Shown here: one piece after another, positions 54,358-63,857 of the stretch
How positions within the stretch are numbered: position 1 is the first letter of the stretch
How the letters are laid out: every line of letters starts with the position of its first letter
Assembly: GCA_023386955.1 (NCBI GenBank)
Contig: JAEWIS010000053.1
Coordinates: 214,708 to 278,707, forward strand
Direction of reading: 5' to 3'
Origin: Bacillota bacterium
GTDB lineage: Bacteria > Bacillota > Bacilli > Paenibacillales > NBRC-103111
Length of the DNA stretch: 64,000 bases
Notes under the pieces: model-generated
Seen by the model: the letters and a program-made list of their open reading frames with translations, nothing else
Databases searched by the model: none
Told to the model about the DNA's origin: nothing
Position numbers and translations under genes: made by a program

Positions 54358-57300
54358 GTGTTGAAAAAAAGTGTTTCGCGGATGCTGGCATGGGTGATGA
54401 TGGTTTTACTGTTTTTGCAAGCGGTTCCATTCGGGACCGCCTCCGCTTCTTCAGCGGAATCAGGTCAGAGCGCACCTGTGATTCGGGTGGAGGGGGAGCA
54501 GTATAGCTCTGTGAACCAGACACCCGTGGCCAAAGCCGAACGGGACAGTCTGCGGGGGACCAGCACGGAATTATCTGGCAATGATTTTCTGTTCTTCAAA
54601 AGCGCAGCAGGAGCCCCGCTGCCGTCCGGCGGATATATCGCCGAATACCAGGTTACTGTTGCCGTGCCGGGCACCTACAGCCTTGAGATTATGGCTTCTC
54701 CGTTAGCCATGAACCATGTTTCGCCCTACCAGATCCAGATCAATGACGGCGGTTATATGGATGTGAATTCGTCCATTGCCACCAAGATTGGGCAAATTCA
54801 AACACCTGTGAACCTGTTCTACAAGTATAAACTGAATCCGGTAACGCTGCAGGAAGGGCTCAATACCGTTTCCTTCCGGGTATTGAACGGAAGGCAAAGC
54901 GACGGCCGGGTATATTTTTTCCTGGATTACCTGGAGCTGTCCAAACTTCCCTGGGGAATCAACAAAATCAGCACCAACGGCTCCAACAATCTGTTTGAGG
55001 AAGGGGACGATAAGAAGGTCACCGTCCACTTCACCGACACTGCCAGCTTGGGTCATAGTCTGAGTTACCGGGTGGAGGATTACAACGGGAATGTTGCCAT
55101 GGAAAACAGCCTCACGTTAAGCGCCAATGTGCCGTCCTATACCTTCCCCGTAACAGGGTTGGAGCGGGGACATTACACAATCACGGTTGAAGCCGACCAA
55201 AGCGGGGTTCCGGTGAAGGAATACCTGTCCGTGGTGATGAACACCTCGGAGCGCCGGAGCATTGCCGATTCCCCCTTTGCCATGGATGTGGCCGGAGGTT
55301 CGCTGATTCCCGCAGGGGAAGCGGGGCAGTATGCCCGGGCCGTACGGCTTACAGGCGTGGATTACGTCCGGGAGCGGATGCATTGGAACTCGGTGAGCAC
55401 CGGGAGCGGTGTGTATGATTTCAGCAAGTATGACCCGTACAACCAGGCCTATGCGAACAATGGCATCAGGGTACTGGAGCTGAACCATATTGCTCCAGGA
55501 TGGTCCAAGGATGCGGGCAAGAATCTGCCCCGCAATCTGTTCGACGCTTATCATCTGGCGAAGGCCTCTGTTCAGCATTTCGGCACTCAATCGGATTGGG
55601 AGTTCTGGAATGAGCCGGATATCCAGTATACGGCGGAAAGCGAAACCGCAGACCAGTATGCCGCCTTCTTGAAAGCAACGACGATAGCAGCCAGGGATTC
55701 GGGAGTACCGACCTCCGTGGCGTTGGGCGGGATCGCTTATCCGCCTGGCGGTTATGTGGAGCTCCTGATGCAGAATGATGTGGCGGCGTATATGGATGCC
55801 TACAACTACCACGCCCACCGTAATGACAATGACAGCATCCTGGTGCCCGAGGTGCCCCCGTCCTTCGCGGCCCATACCGAGCTTATTCAGGGTTATAATC
55901 TGGGGGAGAAGCCTGCGTATGTGACGGAAGCGGGAATGTCCCTGAAATTTGCCGACGCCACCCAAACCTTGGCAGCAAACCAGCTGCGGATGCAGGCCCG
56001 TTACCTGGCTGCCTCTACCATCCAGTCCGTTGCCTCCGGCGTGGATAAGCATTTCTGGTTTGTATTCCCCTATTATCTGGAGAACGGTATGTCCTGGGGA
56101 AGCTTCTCTGCACGAGGAACCCCTTACCCGGCCATTAATGCCCAAGCGGCCATGACCCATGCATTGGGAGAAGCGAAGTATATGGGACCGCTGTCCGGCT
56201 TGCCGCAGGGAATAAAAAGCTATGTATTCCGGGACGGAACGGACAGTGTGGCCGCTTATTGGAGTGAAGCGGAGACGCCGTTTACTTTGACTGCAGGGGG
56301 CACTCAAGCACTTTTGACTGACATTATGGGTGTGGAGCAGGAATTGTCCCCATCCGGAGGCAGCTATGCTTTATCCTCGGGACCGGATGTGCATTATCTG
56401 CGGATTGCAGGAGATTTCCCGGGGTTGACTGCACCCGTTTACGGAACCCCTATCCCCCATGCACCGGAGCTGACACCGGCGGAGCGGGTGGTGCTGACGC
56501 AGAAATACCCTGAAGCCACTGCCACCAAAGCCAAGGCCAAGGGTTATCAGCTGGACACTGCGCAGCAGACTGAGATTCAAGTGGAGGTGCATAATTTCAA
56601 CGGCACACCCCTGAGCGGGACGGTGACCGGAACGGTCTACGGCGGATGGAGCCTTGCGGTGCCAACGCAGCAGGTGACGGTAGCGCCTTATTCGAAATCG
56701 GTGCTGTCCTTTGTAGTAACAGGCAGTGCACAGGTGGCGGCAGATGTAAAAGCCCCGGTCATCTTCCAGGGCAGCTTCGGCGGGGAGCTTACCTCCAAGT
56801 CGGTGACACTCATTGCCTCCACAGAGAATCCCCCGGTAACACCCAGCGTAACCGTACCGGATGTTGACAACCCTTCTCTGTGGGAAACCAATATTTCGGA
56901 CGGCGCCACCAGTACCATTACCTCGCCTGCACCAGGGGAAATTCAATTCGATTATAGCTTTGGCCCCGGTGACAAGTGGAGCTATCCGTATTTCACGCTG
57001 CCTGGTGGAGTGAGCTTTGCGGATACGGAGGGAGTGGTCTTCGACGTGTACTTCCCGGCTCCAGCCGATGGGGTTGTGGTTCGCACCTTCATGTATGAAC
57101 AGAACGGATCGGGTTATTTCACAGCCGGAGGTATAGCTCCTGTTGGTGGCTGGCAGCAGATCAAGATGCCCTGGGCGGATTTTGCCGCCTTCGGAACACC
57201 GGATGACAATTTCCATCTGGATCCGGAACAGATTAAGGAATTCAGCCTCGGCATCAATTCCAGAACGGCAACACAGGTAAGCTTCAAGGTGCGGAATATC

Positions 57301-57621
57301 GGGGTGTACACCCAGCCGGATACCGGTTTATACAGCAAGATTACCGGGCTGGTGCCGTCCCACGGACAGGTGGTGCCAGCGGGTCAAGTGAACATCAGTG
57401 CCAATCTGGTGCAAGGGGACATTCAGGTTCTGGCAGACACGATCCAAGTGGTGGTGGATGGTGCAGGTGTTTCGCATCAGCTGAATGGAGGAGTGATTAC
57501 GGCAACGGCGGTGCTGGAGCCCGGTGCACATACCATTACAGTCAAGGCCTTCGACGTGAACGGCAGGCTGATTTCCGCCAAATCCGCGGTAATGGCAGCC
57601 GCCGGAGCATCCGGCCATTAA
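54358..57621 (+). CDS. Secreted multidomain clan GH-A glycoside hydrolase (GH39-like)
   Basis: 1087 residues. Signal peptide (about 1-32), an N-terminal carbohydrate-binding-like beta-sandwich (about 40-198, IRVEGEQYSSV...FFLDYLELSK), an Ig-like linker domain (to about 298), and a TIM barrel. The likely acid/base is Glu419 in WNEPD and the nucleophile Glu524 in VTEAG, a spacing normal for clan GH-A. After the barrel come a beta domain, an NPCBM/CBM11-like module (about 835-985) and a C-terminal Ig-like region. GTG at 54358 follows AGGAGGG; TTG next to it is also possible. It is exported and probably cuts a plant or microbial glycan for the neighbouring importers. The exact family is uncertain. 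Confidence 0.82.
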   Translation: MLKKSVSRMLAWVMMVLLFLQAVPFGTASASSAESGQSAPVIRVEGEQYSSVNQTPVAKAERDSLRGTSTELSGNDFLFFKSAAGAPLPSGGYIAEYQVTVAVPGTYSLEIMASPLAMNHVSPYQIQINDGGYMDVNSSIATKIGQIQTPVNLFYKYKLNPVTLQEGLNTVSFRVLNGRQSDGRVYFFLDYLELSKLPWGINKISTNGSNNLFEEGDDKKVTVHFTDTASLGHSLSYRVEDYNGNVAMENSLTLSANVPSYTFPVTGLERGHYTITVEADQSGVPVKEYLSVVMNTSERRSIADSPFAMDVAGGSLIPAGEAGQYARAVRLTGVDYVRERMHWNSVSTGSGVYDFSKYDPYNQAYANNGIRVLELNHIAPGWSKDAGKNLPRNLFDAYHLAKASVQHFGTQSDWEFWNEPDIQYTAESETADQYAAFLKATTIAARDSGVPTSVALGGIAYPPGGYVELLMQNDVAAYMDAYNYHAHRNDNDSILVPEVPPSFAAHTELIQGYNLGEKPAYVTEAGMSLKFADATQTLAANQLRMQARYLAASTIQSVASGVDKHFWFVFPYYLENGMSWGSFSARGTPYPAINAQAAMTHALGEAKYMGPLSGLPQGIKSYVFRDGTDSVAAYWSEAETPFTLTAGGTQALLTDIMGVEQELSPSGGSYALSSGPDVHYLRIAGDFPGLTAPVYGTPIPHAPELTPAERVVLTQKYPEATATKAKAKGYQLDTAQQTEIQVEVHNFNGTPLSGTVTGTVYGGWSLAVPTQQVTVAPYSKSVLSFVVTGSAQVAADVKAPVIFQGSFGGELTSKSVTLIASTENPPVTPSVTVPDVDNPSLWETNISDGATSTITSPAPGEIQFDYSFGPGDKWSYPYFTLPGGVSFADTEGVVFDVYFPAPADGVVVRTFMYEQNGSGYFTAGGIAPVGGWQQIKMPWADFAAFGTPDDNFHLDPEQIKEFSLGINSRTATQVSFKVRNIGVYTQPDTGLYSKITGLVPSHGQVVPAGQVNISANLVQGDIQVLADTIQVVVDGAGVSHQLNGGVITATAVLEPGAHTITVKAFDVNGRLISAKSAVMAAAGASGH

Positions 57622-57644
57622 AAAAGCGTAACCGCTTATTTTTA
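57621..57644 (+). terminator. Weak terminator after the GH-A gene
   Basis: AAGCG, loop TAAC, CGCTT, then TATTTTT. The stem is only five base pairs plus A/T flanks. Confidence 0.45.
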
Positions 57645-57689
57645 TCCGATCTGCTGAAACGGCATTCCAAGCACAAAAAAGCAGATTCA

Positions 57690-57719
57690 TTGCTTTTCAT
57701 GTAATCGCTTTCGTGTAAG
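57690..57719 (+). promoter_or_regulatory. Promoter with embedded cre site, third sugar cluster
   Basis: TTGCTT (57690-57695), 18 bases, TGTAAG (57714-57719). Between them 57700-57713, TGTAATCGCTTTCG, matches the cre consensus at 13 of 14 positions. CcpA bound here would block RNA polymerase, giving glucose repression. Confidence 0.55.
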
Positions 57720-57769
57720 GATGGGGATACGGCTAAGCCAAACAACCGACAGAGAGGTGTGCATATGAA

Positions 57770-58744
57770 TTGAAACAGATGACGGGGCAAAACGTATCCC
57801 CTTCCCTTATCCGGGAGCCGGCCGCTGTGTGGAAGCGGAAGCGGGTTTGGGGGAAAATGAAGCGGTTCGGTCCGCTGTATCTATTGTTTCTTCCCGTATT
57901 GGCGTATTACGGCATATTCCATTATGCGCCTATGACCGGTGTGGTCATCGCTTTTAAGCAATACAATTTTATGGATGGGATTTTTGGGAGCCCGTGGGCG
58001 GGGTTGGATCATTTCAGGAGGTTTGTGGAAAACGGGGATTTCTGGATCATCTTCCGCAATACCCTGCTGTTGGCCTTTTACCGGATTCTCATCGCCTTTC
58101 CGGCACCCATTTTGTTTGCAGTCCTGCTGAATGAAATGCGTTTTCCGAAATGGAAGCGCTTTTTCCAAACGGTATCCTATCTGCCTCACTTTGTTTCGTG
58201 GGTAGTGGTATACGCCCTGCTTTATAATTTCTTCTCCGAAAGCGGTCTGGTGAATACCCTGCTGAAGTCTACCGTCGGCCACTCCGTGGAGTTCCTGTCC
58301 TCGGCGGATTATTACCGGACCATGTTTGTGGGCAGCGCTGTGTGGAAGGAGATTGGCTGGAACGCCATCATCTTCCTGGCGGCCCTGACCCGGGTGGACC
58401 CGGATCTGAACGAAGCCAGTGCCATTGACGGCGCCAGCCGTTGGCAGCGCCTGTGGCATGTGACTCTGCCGGGAATCCGCAGCGTTATCAGCATTATGTT
58501 CGTGTTGAGCCTGGGAGGAATTCTGAGTGTAAGCTTCGAGCAGACCCTGGTAATGATTAATCCCCAGGTGGCTCCGGTGGCGGAGGTTATCGATTATTAC
58601 ATTTACCGGGTGGGGCTGTTGAACACCAATAATTACAGCTATGCTACTGCAGTGGGATTGTTCCGTTCGGTAATTGCCTTGTCTTTGGTTCTCATCGCAA
58701 ACTTCGTATCCAAAAAAATTGACGAGGAGGGAGCAATATGGTGA
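57770..58744 (+). CDS. ABC sugar permease, LplB type (third cluster)
   Basis: 324 residues if started at TTG 57770; an ATG at 57779 is in frame. GAGAGGTG lies well placed for an ATG at 57765 that opens a two-codon frame (ATG AAT TGA) whose stop overlaps the TTG, so translation may restart there. The body has YLLFLPVLAYYGIFHYAPMTG, six helices and the EAA loop NEASAIDGASRWQRLWHVTLPGI (with Asn for the usual Tyr). It pairs with the product of 58738, whose start overlaps its end by seven bases. Another CUT1 permease without its own ATPase. Confidence 0.9.
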   Translation: MKQMTGQNVSPSLIREPAAVWKRKRVWGKMKRFGPLYLLFLPVLAYYGIFHYAPMTGVVIAFKQYNFMDGIFGSPWAGLDHFRRFVENGDFWIIFRNTLLLAFYRILIAFPAPILFAVLLNEMRFPKWKRFFQTVSYLPHFVSWVVVYALLYNFFSESGLVNTLLKSTVGHSVEFLSSADYYRTMFVGSAVWKEIGWNAIIFLAALTRVDPDLNEASAIDGASRWQRLWHVTLPGIRSVISIMFVLSLGGILSVSFEQTLVMINPQVAPVAEVIDYYIYRVGLLNTNNYSYATAVGLFRSVIALSLVLIANFVSKKIDEEGAIW

Positions 58745-59613
58745 CCGGCCCCTCCAAACATTTGACCAAACCGGGAATTGCCGACTATGTCATCTGGTTT
58801 TTTCTGATCTTCCTGTGTTTATCTACGCTGTATCCCTTTCTGAATGTGCTGTTCGTCTCCCTGGCCAATATGAAGGATATCGTCAAGCAGGGTGGGATGC
58901 TGATTTACCCGCGTTCCTTCCACTTCGACAGCTACCGGTATGTGATCCGCTTCTCCGGGCTGATGGATGCGTACGGAATCACCATCTTCATAACGGTGGT
59001 GGGCACCACGATTAATCTGGTGATGACCTCTCTAGGTGCTTACGTGCTGTCCAACAGAGAGCTGCCTGGCAGGAATTTCCTGATGTCCATCGTGCTGATT
59101 GCTATGCTGTTCAACGGGGGATTGATTCCCACCTATCTGGTGGTCCGTTCCCTGCATCTGGTGGATACGGTATGGGCCTTGATGGTGCCCTTCGCCATTA
59201 ATACCTGGCTCCTGATTCTCATGCGGAACTTCTTCCAGGGGATTCCGGCAAGCCTGCGGGAATCCGCCCGGCTGGACGGCTGCTCCGAGCTGGGGATTCT
59301 GGTGCGGATCATGCTGCCCTTGTCTATGCCGATTGTGGCTACACTGGCTTTGTTTTATGGAGTGGCCCACTGGAATGAATATATCAATGTGATCATTTAC
59401 ATCAATGACCCCAAGCTGTCCACGCTGCAGCTGATTCTCCGGAAGATGTACACCTTCTCCCTGGAGCAGCTGGACGGAGACAGTCTGCCGCCTCCGGTGG
59501 AAACCATCCGGGCCGCAACGGTGATGATGTCCGCATTGCCCATTATCATTGTGTATCCCTTCCTCCAGAAATATTTTGTCCAGGGTGTAATGGTAGGTTC
59601 GGTGAAGGGATGA
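58738..59613 (+). CDS. ABC sugar permease, LplC type (third cluster)
   Basis: 291 residues. Typical second-subunit features: FLCLSTLYPFLNVLFVSLANMKDI, EAA loop ESARLDGCSELGILVRIMLPLSMP and the ending YPFLQKYFVQGVMVGSVKG. GAGGAGGGA precedes the ATG, inside the end of the previous gene. The binding-protein gene follows after 68 bases. This repeats the gene order of the other two importers, so all three have probably arisen by duplication of one operon type followed by divergence. Confidence 0.93.
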   Translation: MVTGPSKHLTKPGIADYVIWFFLIFLCLSTLYPFLNVLFVSLANMKDIVKQGGMLIYPRSFHFDSYRYVIRFSGLMDAYGITIFITVVGTTINLVMTSLGAYVLSNRELPGRNFLMSIVLIAMLFNGGLIPTYLVVRSLHLVDTVWALMVPFAINTWLLILMRNFFQGIPASLRESARLDGCSELGILVRIMLPLSMPIVATLALFYGVAHWNEYINVIIYINDPKLSTLQLILRKMYTFSLEQLDGDSLPPPVETIRAATVMMSALPIIIVYPFLQKYFVQGVMVGSVKG

Positions 59614-59681
59614 TAGACCTCCAGTGATTGTAGGCCGGTCAGGCTTATAATATAACGACATGAAAAGGGGAGATCACGAAC

Positions 59682-61286
59682 ATGAAACACCAGAAGCTCA
59701 TTATCGCGTCCATATGCACTGTCTCCATGACTGCCGCCTTGGCGGCCTGCGCCAGCGACAAGGCGGAAACGCCTGCGGCGGGCAGCGCCAATCCGCATAC
59801 CTCCAGCGGAGCAAGTGCTCCGGCTGCGCCCACCTCAACGGCTCCGGTGGCAATATCGCTGATCCAGCCCGACCTGGGCCGGGTCTGGCGGGATGACAAC
59901 GCCGTCACCAAGGAAATTGAGAAAAAGGCCAACGTCAAGCTGAACGTCACCATGTTTCCCAACAATGACTTCAACAGCAAGTACAATGTGCTGGCCGCCT
60001 CCGGGGATATTCCGGATATCAGCCGCCTGGGCTCCTTCGATTACCAGAAATATGTGGACCAAGGTCTTTATATGGATATCAGCAAGTATCTGGACCAATA
60101 TGCACCCAATCTGAAGAAAAACCTCAAGCCAGAGCTGTGGGAGCTGACCAAATACAAGGGTAAACAATTCGTGATTCCTTATGAAAATGCTGCAGGCAAG
60201 GAGGTGCCGGTGATCCGCAAGGATTGGCTCACCGCCCTGAACCTGAAGATGCCCACAAACCTGGATGAGTTTGAGAGTGTTCTGAAAGCGTTTACCTTCA
60301 ATGATCCGGATAAAAACGGCAAAGCGGATACCTACGGCCTGGGTGTTACCAATTCGTATTCCGAAACCTTCATGCCCATATTCGGTGCTTTCGGGATAGC
60401 TCCGGGCACTGTGGGCGGCAGTACACCGGTTAACAGTTATTTGAAGGATAACAAAATATATCCTATCGCCGTATCGGCCGAATACAAAGCAGCCATCGAA
60501 TATCTGAAGAAGCTGTGGGATGCCAAGGTGATGGACCCAGAGCTGTTCACCATCAAAGCGGATCAGGCGCTGCAAAAAGCGGCCCAGGGAAAAATCGGCT
60601 ATTTCACCGCCTGGTGGTCCATTGCGCCCCAGCAGCTGGTGCAGCAGCTGAAGATGAAGGAAATCGTACCCGGCGCCCAATGGGATCCCATATTCCCGGC
60701 AATTACCGGACCCGACGGCAAAAGCGGCATGCTCTCGTACGGTAATGTAGCGGCTACGCTGGCCATCTCCGCCAAGGCCAAAAATCCGGAGGCCATCCTG
60801 AAATTCCTCGATTATATGTCCACGGACGAGGGCTGGGAGCTAAATCACTATGGCTTGAAGAGTGTTCACTATACCACCATTGAGGAGCCGCGAACCCCGG
60901 AGGGGCAAAAGGCGTATGACGAAAAGTGGCTGGATCCGCTGAGCCAAATTGTGTCCAGACAGGATTTGTCGGATAAGGTAAGCGCCGCTTCCAAGGACCC
61001 GATTCAAGTGGAGAACAACCGCTTCATCCAGGCTGCCGCCAAATATACGCTATACCAGGATGTGTTCTACGGCATTCCCTTAACGGAAGAACAAAAGTCC
61101 TTTGGGCCCGACGTAGCCAAATACGAAGAGGAAATGCTGATCAAGTTCATCACCGGCAAGGAGCCCCTCTCCAAGTGGGACGAATATGTGGATACCTGGA
61201 AGAAGAAGGGCGGCAAAACCCTGATGGAATCCAAGGTGAAAAAATACAATGAGCTGAAGGCGGCCAACGTGGGTCTGGCGCTGTAA
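59682..61286 (+). CDS. Extracellular solute-binding lipoprotein (third cluster)
   Basis: 534 residues. Lipobox LAAC (Cys near residue 23), a long Ala/Thr/Ser/Pro linker, then VAISLIQPDLGRVWRDDNAVTKEIEKKANVKLNV and VIRKDWLTALNLKMPTNLDEF, as in CUT1 binding proteins. FNDPDKNGKADTYGLG is the Asp/Asn/Gly turn. AAAAGGGGAG precedes the ATG. It likely feeds the permeases just upstream and is followed by an AraC-type sensor gene after 47 bases. Compared with the other three binding proteins of the window it is the most divergent at its C-terminus (lacking the EWYQK ending). Confidence 0.93.
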   Translation: MKHQKLIIASICTVSMTAALAACASDKAETPAAGSANPHTSSGASAPAAPTSTAPVAISLIQPDLGRVWRDDNAVTKEIEKKANVKLNVTMFPNNDFNSKYNVLAASGDIPDISRLGSFDYQKYVDQGLYMDISKYLDQYAPNLKKNLKPELWELTKYKGKQFVIPYENAAGKEVPVIRKDWLTALNLKMPTNLDEFESVLKAFTFNDPDKNGKADTYGLGVTNSYSETFMPIFGAFGIAPGTVGGSTPVNSYLKDNKIYPIAVSAEYKAAIEYLKKLWDAKVMDPELFTIKADQALQKAAQGKIGYFTAWWSIAPQQLVQQLKMKEIVPGAQWDPIFPAITGPDGKSGMLSYGNVAATLAISAKAKNPEAILKFLDYMSTDEGWELNHYGLKSVHYTTIEEPRTPEGQKAYDEKWLDPLSQIVSRQDLSDKVSAASKDPIQVENNRFIQAAAKYTLYQDVFYGIPLTEEQKSFGPDVAKYEEEMLIKFITGKEPLSKWDEYVDTWKKKGGKTLMESKVKKYNELKAANVGLAL

Positions 61287-61333
61287 GCTTCAGGAGCAAT
61301 TCCGGTTTACACAGATGAAGGGGGGCCGGCAAA

Positions 61334-63682
61334 GTGGCGGTTTATCAAAAGAAAGCCAGGCGTTTGATGCGGAGCAGTCTTTTTGAATACTTCAACTACT
61401 TTCTGGCCCTGTCCTTGCTGGTGACGGCCATTACCGGTGGGGCGCTGTATTACACCTCCTGGTCAATCCTGTGGAAGGACGCGGTCTCCAACAGCAGCAA
61501 CACCCTGCAACTGCTTAAGAAGGGCCAGGAAATTGTTTTGGCCGAGGTAGACAAAGCCATGGAATCCATCTTTTTGGATTCCTCTTTTCTCCATTACGTG
61601 GACTATTACGCCCAATCGGATATCTACATGCAGCTGCAGCTTAGGGAGAAACTGGAGGCTGCGGCATTATCCAGCGATTATATCCATTCAGTGAGCGTTT
61701 ATTATACAGGTCCCCGACTGGTTCTATCTTCCCTGCTGGGTTCGGTGCCTCTGGAGCGGTTTCCGGACAATGGTTTTATCCGTGCTCTGGATGCTGAGCC
61801 GGCGGAGAAGTCCATGGTCCGCAACCGGCTGCTTCCGGGGATTTCCACCGACGTTGAGGAAACGGTTATTTCCATTGTAAAAACCATGCCGATTGTATAT
61901 TCCGGCATTCCGTCTGCCTACGTTGTCATCAACATCAAGGGTGATTATTTGGCGCAAATCCTGCAATCCCTCAATACCAATCCGGATGCCCAACTGGTGG
62001 TGACGGACCGGGAGGGCCATATTCTCTCCCGGAAGGCCGGGGGAGAGGGTGCCTCCGCCGCCGGAGGTGTATTTGACGCTATGGACATGACCCGGCTCAG
62101 CGGACCGGAGGGAAGTCTGTTCACCAAGGTCAGGGGTGAAGAGACCTTGGTTTGTTATGTTTCCTCCTCCGCCAACGGCTGGCTGTACATCTACACTATC
62201 CCCAAACCGGTGCTGAGCCGCAGTCTGGATATGTGGAGCAGAGGAGCGCTTTTTATCTGCGGGCTGGCTTTAGTCTTAAGCCTGCTGGGCTCCTTTCTCC
62301 TGTCCCGCCGTGTATACAGCCCGGTGAACAGGCTCTTGTCTTTATTGCGGAAGACGGAGGATGAAACGGAGGGCGGCGGGGTTGATTACGCCAAGGAAAC
62401 GGTTCAGCTCGAGCGCAATGTCAGCCGGCTCATCGACCAGAACCGGGATTTAACCGTTTTGTTGAAGGACTATGAAATTCAAAGCAGGCATAAATTTTTG
62501 CTCCGGCTGGTTATCGGGGATGAACCGGTGAATCCGCAAACGCTGGAGCGGCTGGCCTATTACGGCCTGTGCTTCAAGCAGGACGGGGCCTATGCCGTTG
62601 TGAAGCTGGCCATGGATGAATATGCCCGGTTTGCCCAGGAAACCGGGGAGGCGGAGCGCAATGCTCTGCTGCTCCGGTTATCCAAGATGCTGCAGGAGGA
62701 GGCTTTTGTGAAGCAGCCCTACTTGGGGTTTATGGTGGAGACAGATGCCAACGAGCTGGTGCTGATGCTCCATGGCGAGGAGACGGATGCGGGCTTGCAG
62801 ACGGATGAGCTCCGTCTGTGGCTCTGCCAGCTTTTGGAGCAGCTTCAGGAGACCTTCCGTATGACTTTTACAGTAGGCATCAGCAGCACCCAAAACAGCT
62901 TGGAGGCCATCGGCGGCAGTTATCTGGAGGCGGAGGCTGCCCTGCGGCAGAAGCTCATGTACGGAGGAAATACGGTGATTTGTTATGAGGCGGTACGGCC
63001 GGAGACAGGTTTTTCCATGTATCCGCTCCATATTGAGAAGAAGCTGCTGACCCATTTCCGCACAGGCAGCCGGGAGGGAATTACCGCCAGCCTGCAGGAG
63101 TTCGGAACTCATTTAATGGAGCATCATTTCCGGCAGATTGAGGTGGTCCGCCATTATTTCCTGCAATTGTTTTCCTCCAGCCTGCGCTGTATCTATGAAA
63201 TTGACGCCAATCTGGGCTTCCAGCCGGCCATTGCCGCGCTGCGCCATACGGATTTGCTGGAGATGGAAACGATGCAGAGTATGGTGGCTTATATGCAGCA
63301 GCTGTACGATCTGGTGTTGGACCAATTGGAGCAGAAGCGCTGCCAGAAGAACAAGGAGCTTGCTTCCGGCATCACTGCTTATCTCAAAGCGCATCTGGGG
63401 GAGGACTTGTCTGTGGAGCGGCTGGGTGAGCTGTTCGCCATCAGCACCTCCCATCTGCGGAAGATATACAAGGATGAAACCGGCAGCACAATCAAGGAAA
63501 TGGTATCTGAGCTGCGGATTCATGCGGCCAAGGAGCTTCTGGGCAATCCGCGGTTACGGATCCAGGAGATCGCCGGGCAGGTGGGGTATTTGACGGTGCA
63601 GGCCTTTACCAAGGCTTTCAAGATGGAAACAGGCAAAACCCCCGGGGAATACCGGGCGGAGGTTTTGCGGGCTAAGGGGTAA
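61334..63682 (+). CDS. Membrane-bound AraC-family regulator of the third sugar cluster
   Basis: 782 residues from GTG 61334 (GGGGGGCC eight bases before). First membrane segment near 20-42 (YFLALSLLVTAITGGALYYTSW), an extracellular sensor region to about 295, second segment near 298-320 (ALFICGLALVLSLLGSFLL), a middle helical region, and C-terminal AraC helix-turn-helix motifs (LGELFAISTSHLRKIYKDETG and TVQAFTKAFKMETGKTPGEYR). Like the gene at 47261 it is a one-component sensor. It follows its transporter operon rather than preceding it, so autoregulation with the importer is possible. The target may also lie to the right of the window. Confidence 0.9.
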   Translation: MAVYQKKARRLMRSSLFEYFNYFLALSLLVTAITGGALYYTSWSILWKDAVSNSSNTLQLLKKGQEIVLAEVDKAMESIFLDSSFLHYVDYYAQSDIYMQLQLREKLEAAALSSDYIHSVSVYYTGPRLVLSSLLGSVPLERFPDNGFIRALDAEPAEKSMVRNRLLPGISTDVEETVISIVKTMPIVYSGIPSAYVVINIKGDYLAQILQSLNTNPDAQLVVTDREGHILSRKAGGEGASAAGGVFDAMDMTRLSGPEGSLFTKVRGEETLVCYVSSSANGWLYIYTIPKPVLSRSLDMWSRGALFICGLALVLSLLGSFLLSRRVYSPVNRLLSLLRKTEDETEGGGVDYAKETVQLERNVSRLIDQNRDLTVLLKDYEIQSRHKFLLRLVIGDEPVNPQTLERLAYYGLCFKQDGAYAVVKLAMDEYARFAQETGEAERNALLLRLSKMLQEEAFVKQPYLGFMVETDANELVLMLHGEETDAGLQTDELRLWLCQLLEQLQETFRMTFTVGISSTQNSLEAIGGSYLEAEAALRQKLMYGGNTVICYEAVRPETGFSMYPLHIEKKLLTHFRTGSREGITASLQEFGTHLMEHHFRQIEVVRHYFLQLFSSSLRCIYEIDANLGFQPAIAALRHTDLLEMETMQSMVAYMQQLYDLVLDQLEQKRCQKNKELASGITAYLKAHLGEDLSVERLGELFAISTSHLRKIYKDETGSTIKEMVSELRIHAAKELLGNPRLRIQEIAGQVGYLTVQAFTKAFKMETGKTPGEYRAEVLRAKG

Positions 63683-63724
63683 GGCGGAAATAACTCGGAG
63701 TTCGAAAACACGTACGTACTGGGA

Positions 63725-63857
63725 CTTCCAAATGCAAAAGTGCAGCTATTTTGGAAGAAACGTCATTATTGGCAGGGTCATCCTGCAAAAGTGCAGTTAA
63801 ATTTAGCATTTTCATTATCTATCGGGTGTTCTGGTAGGTTTAACTGCACTTTTGCAT
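63725..63857. repeat. Intergenic repeat with three copies of a 13-base core
   Basis: TGCAAAAGTGCAG occurs at 63733-63745 and 63784-63796, and its reverse complement at 63844-63856. The outer pair is part of longer inverted arms sharing CAAATGCAAAAGTGCAG. A local stem CTTCCAAA/TTTGGAAG surrounds the first copy. The rest of the gene-free end (63858-64000) shows nothing I can identify. Confidence 0.75.
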
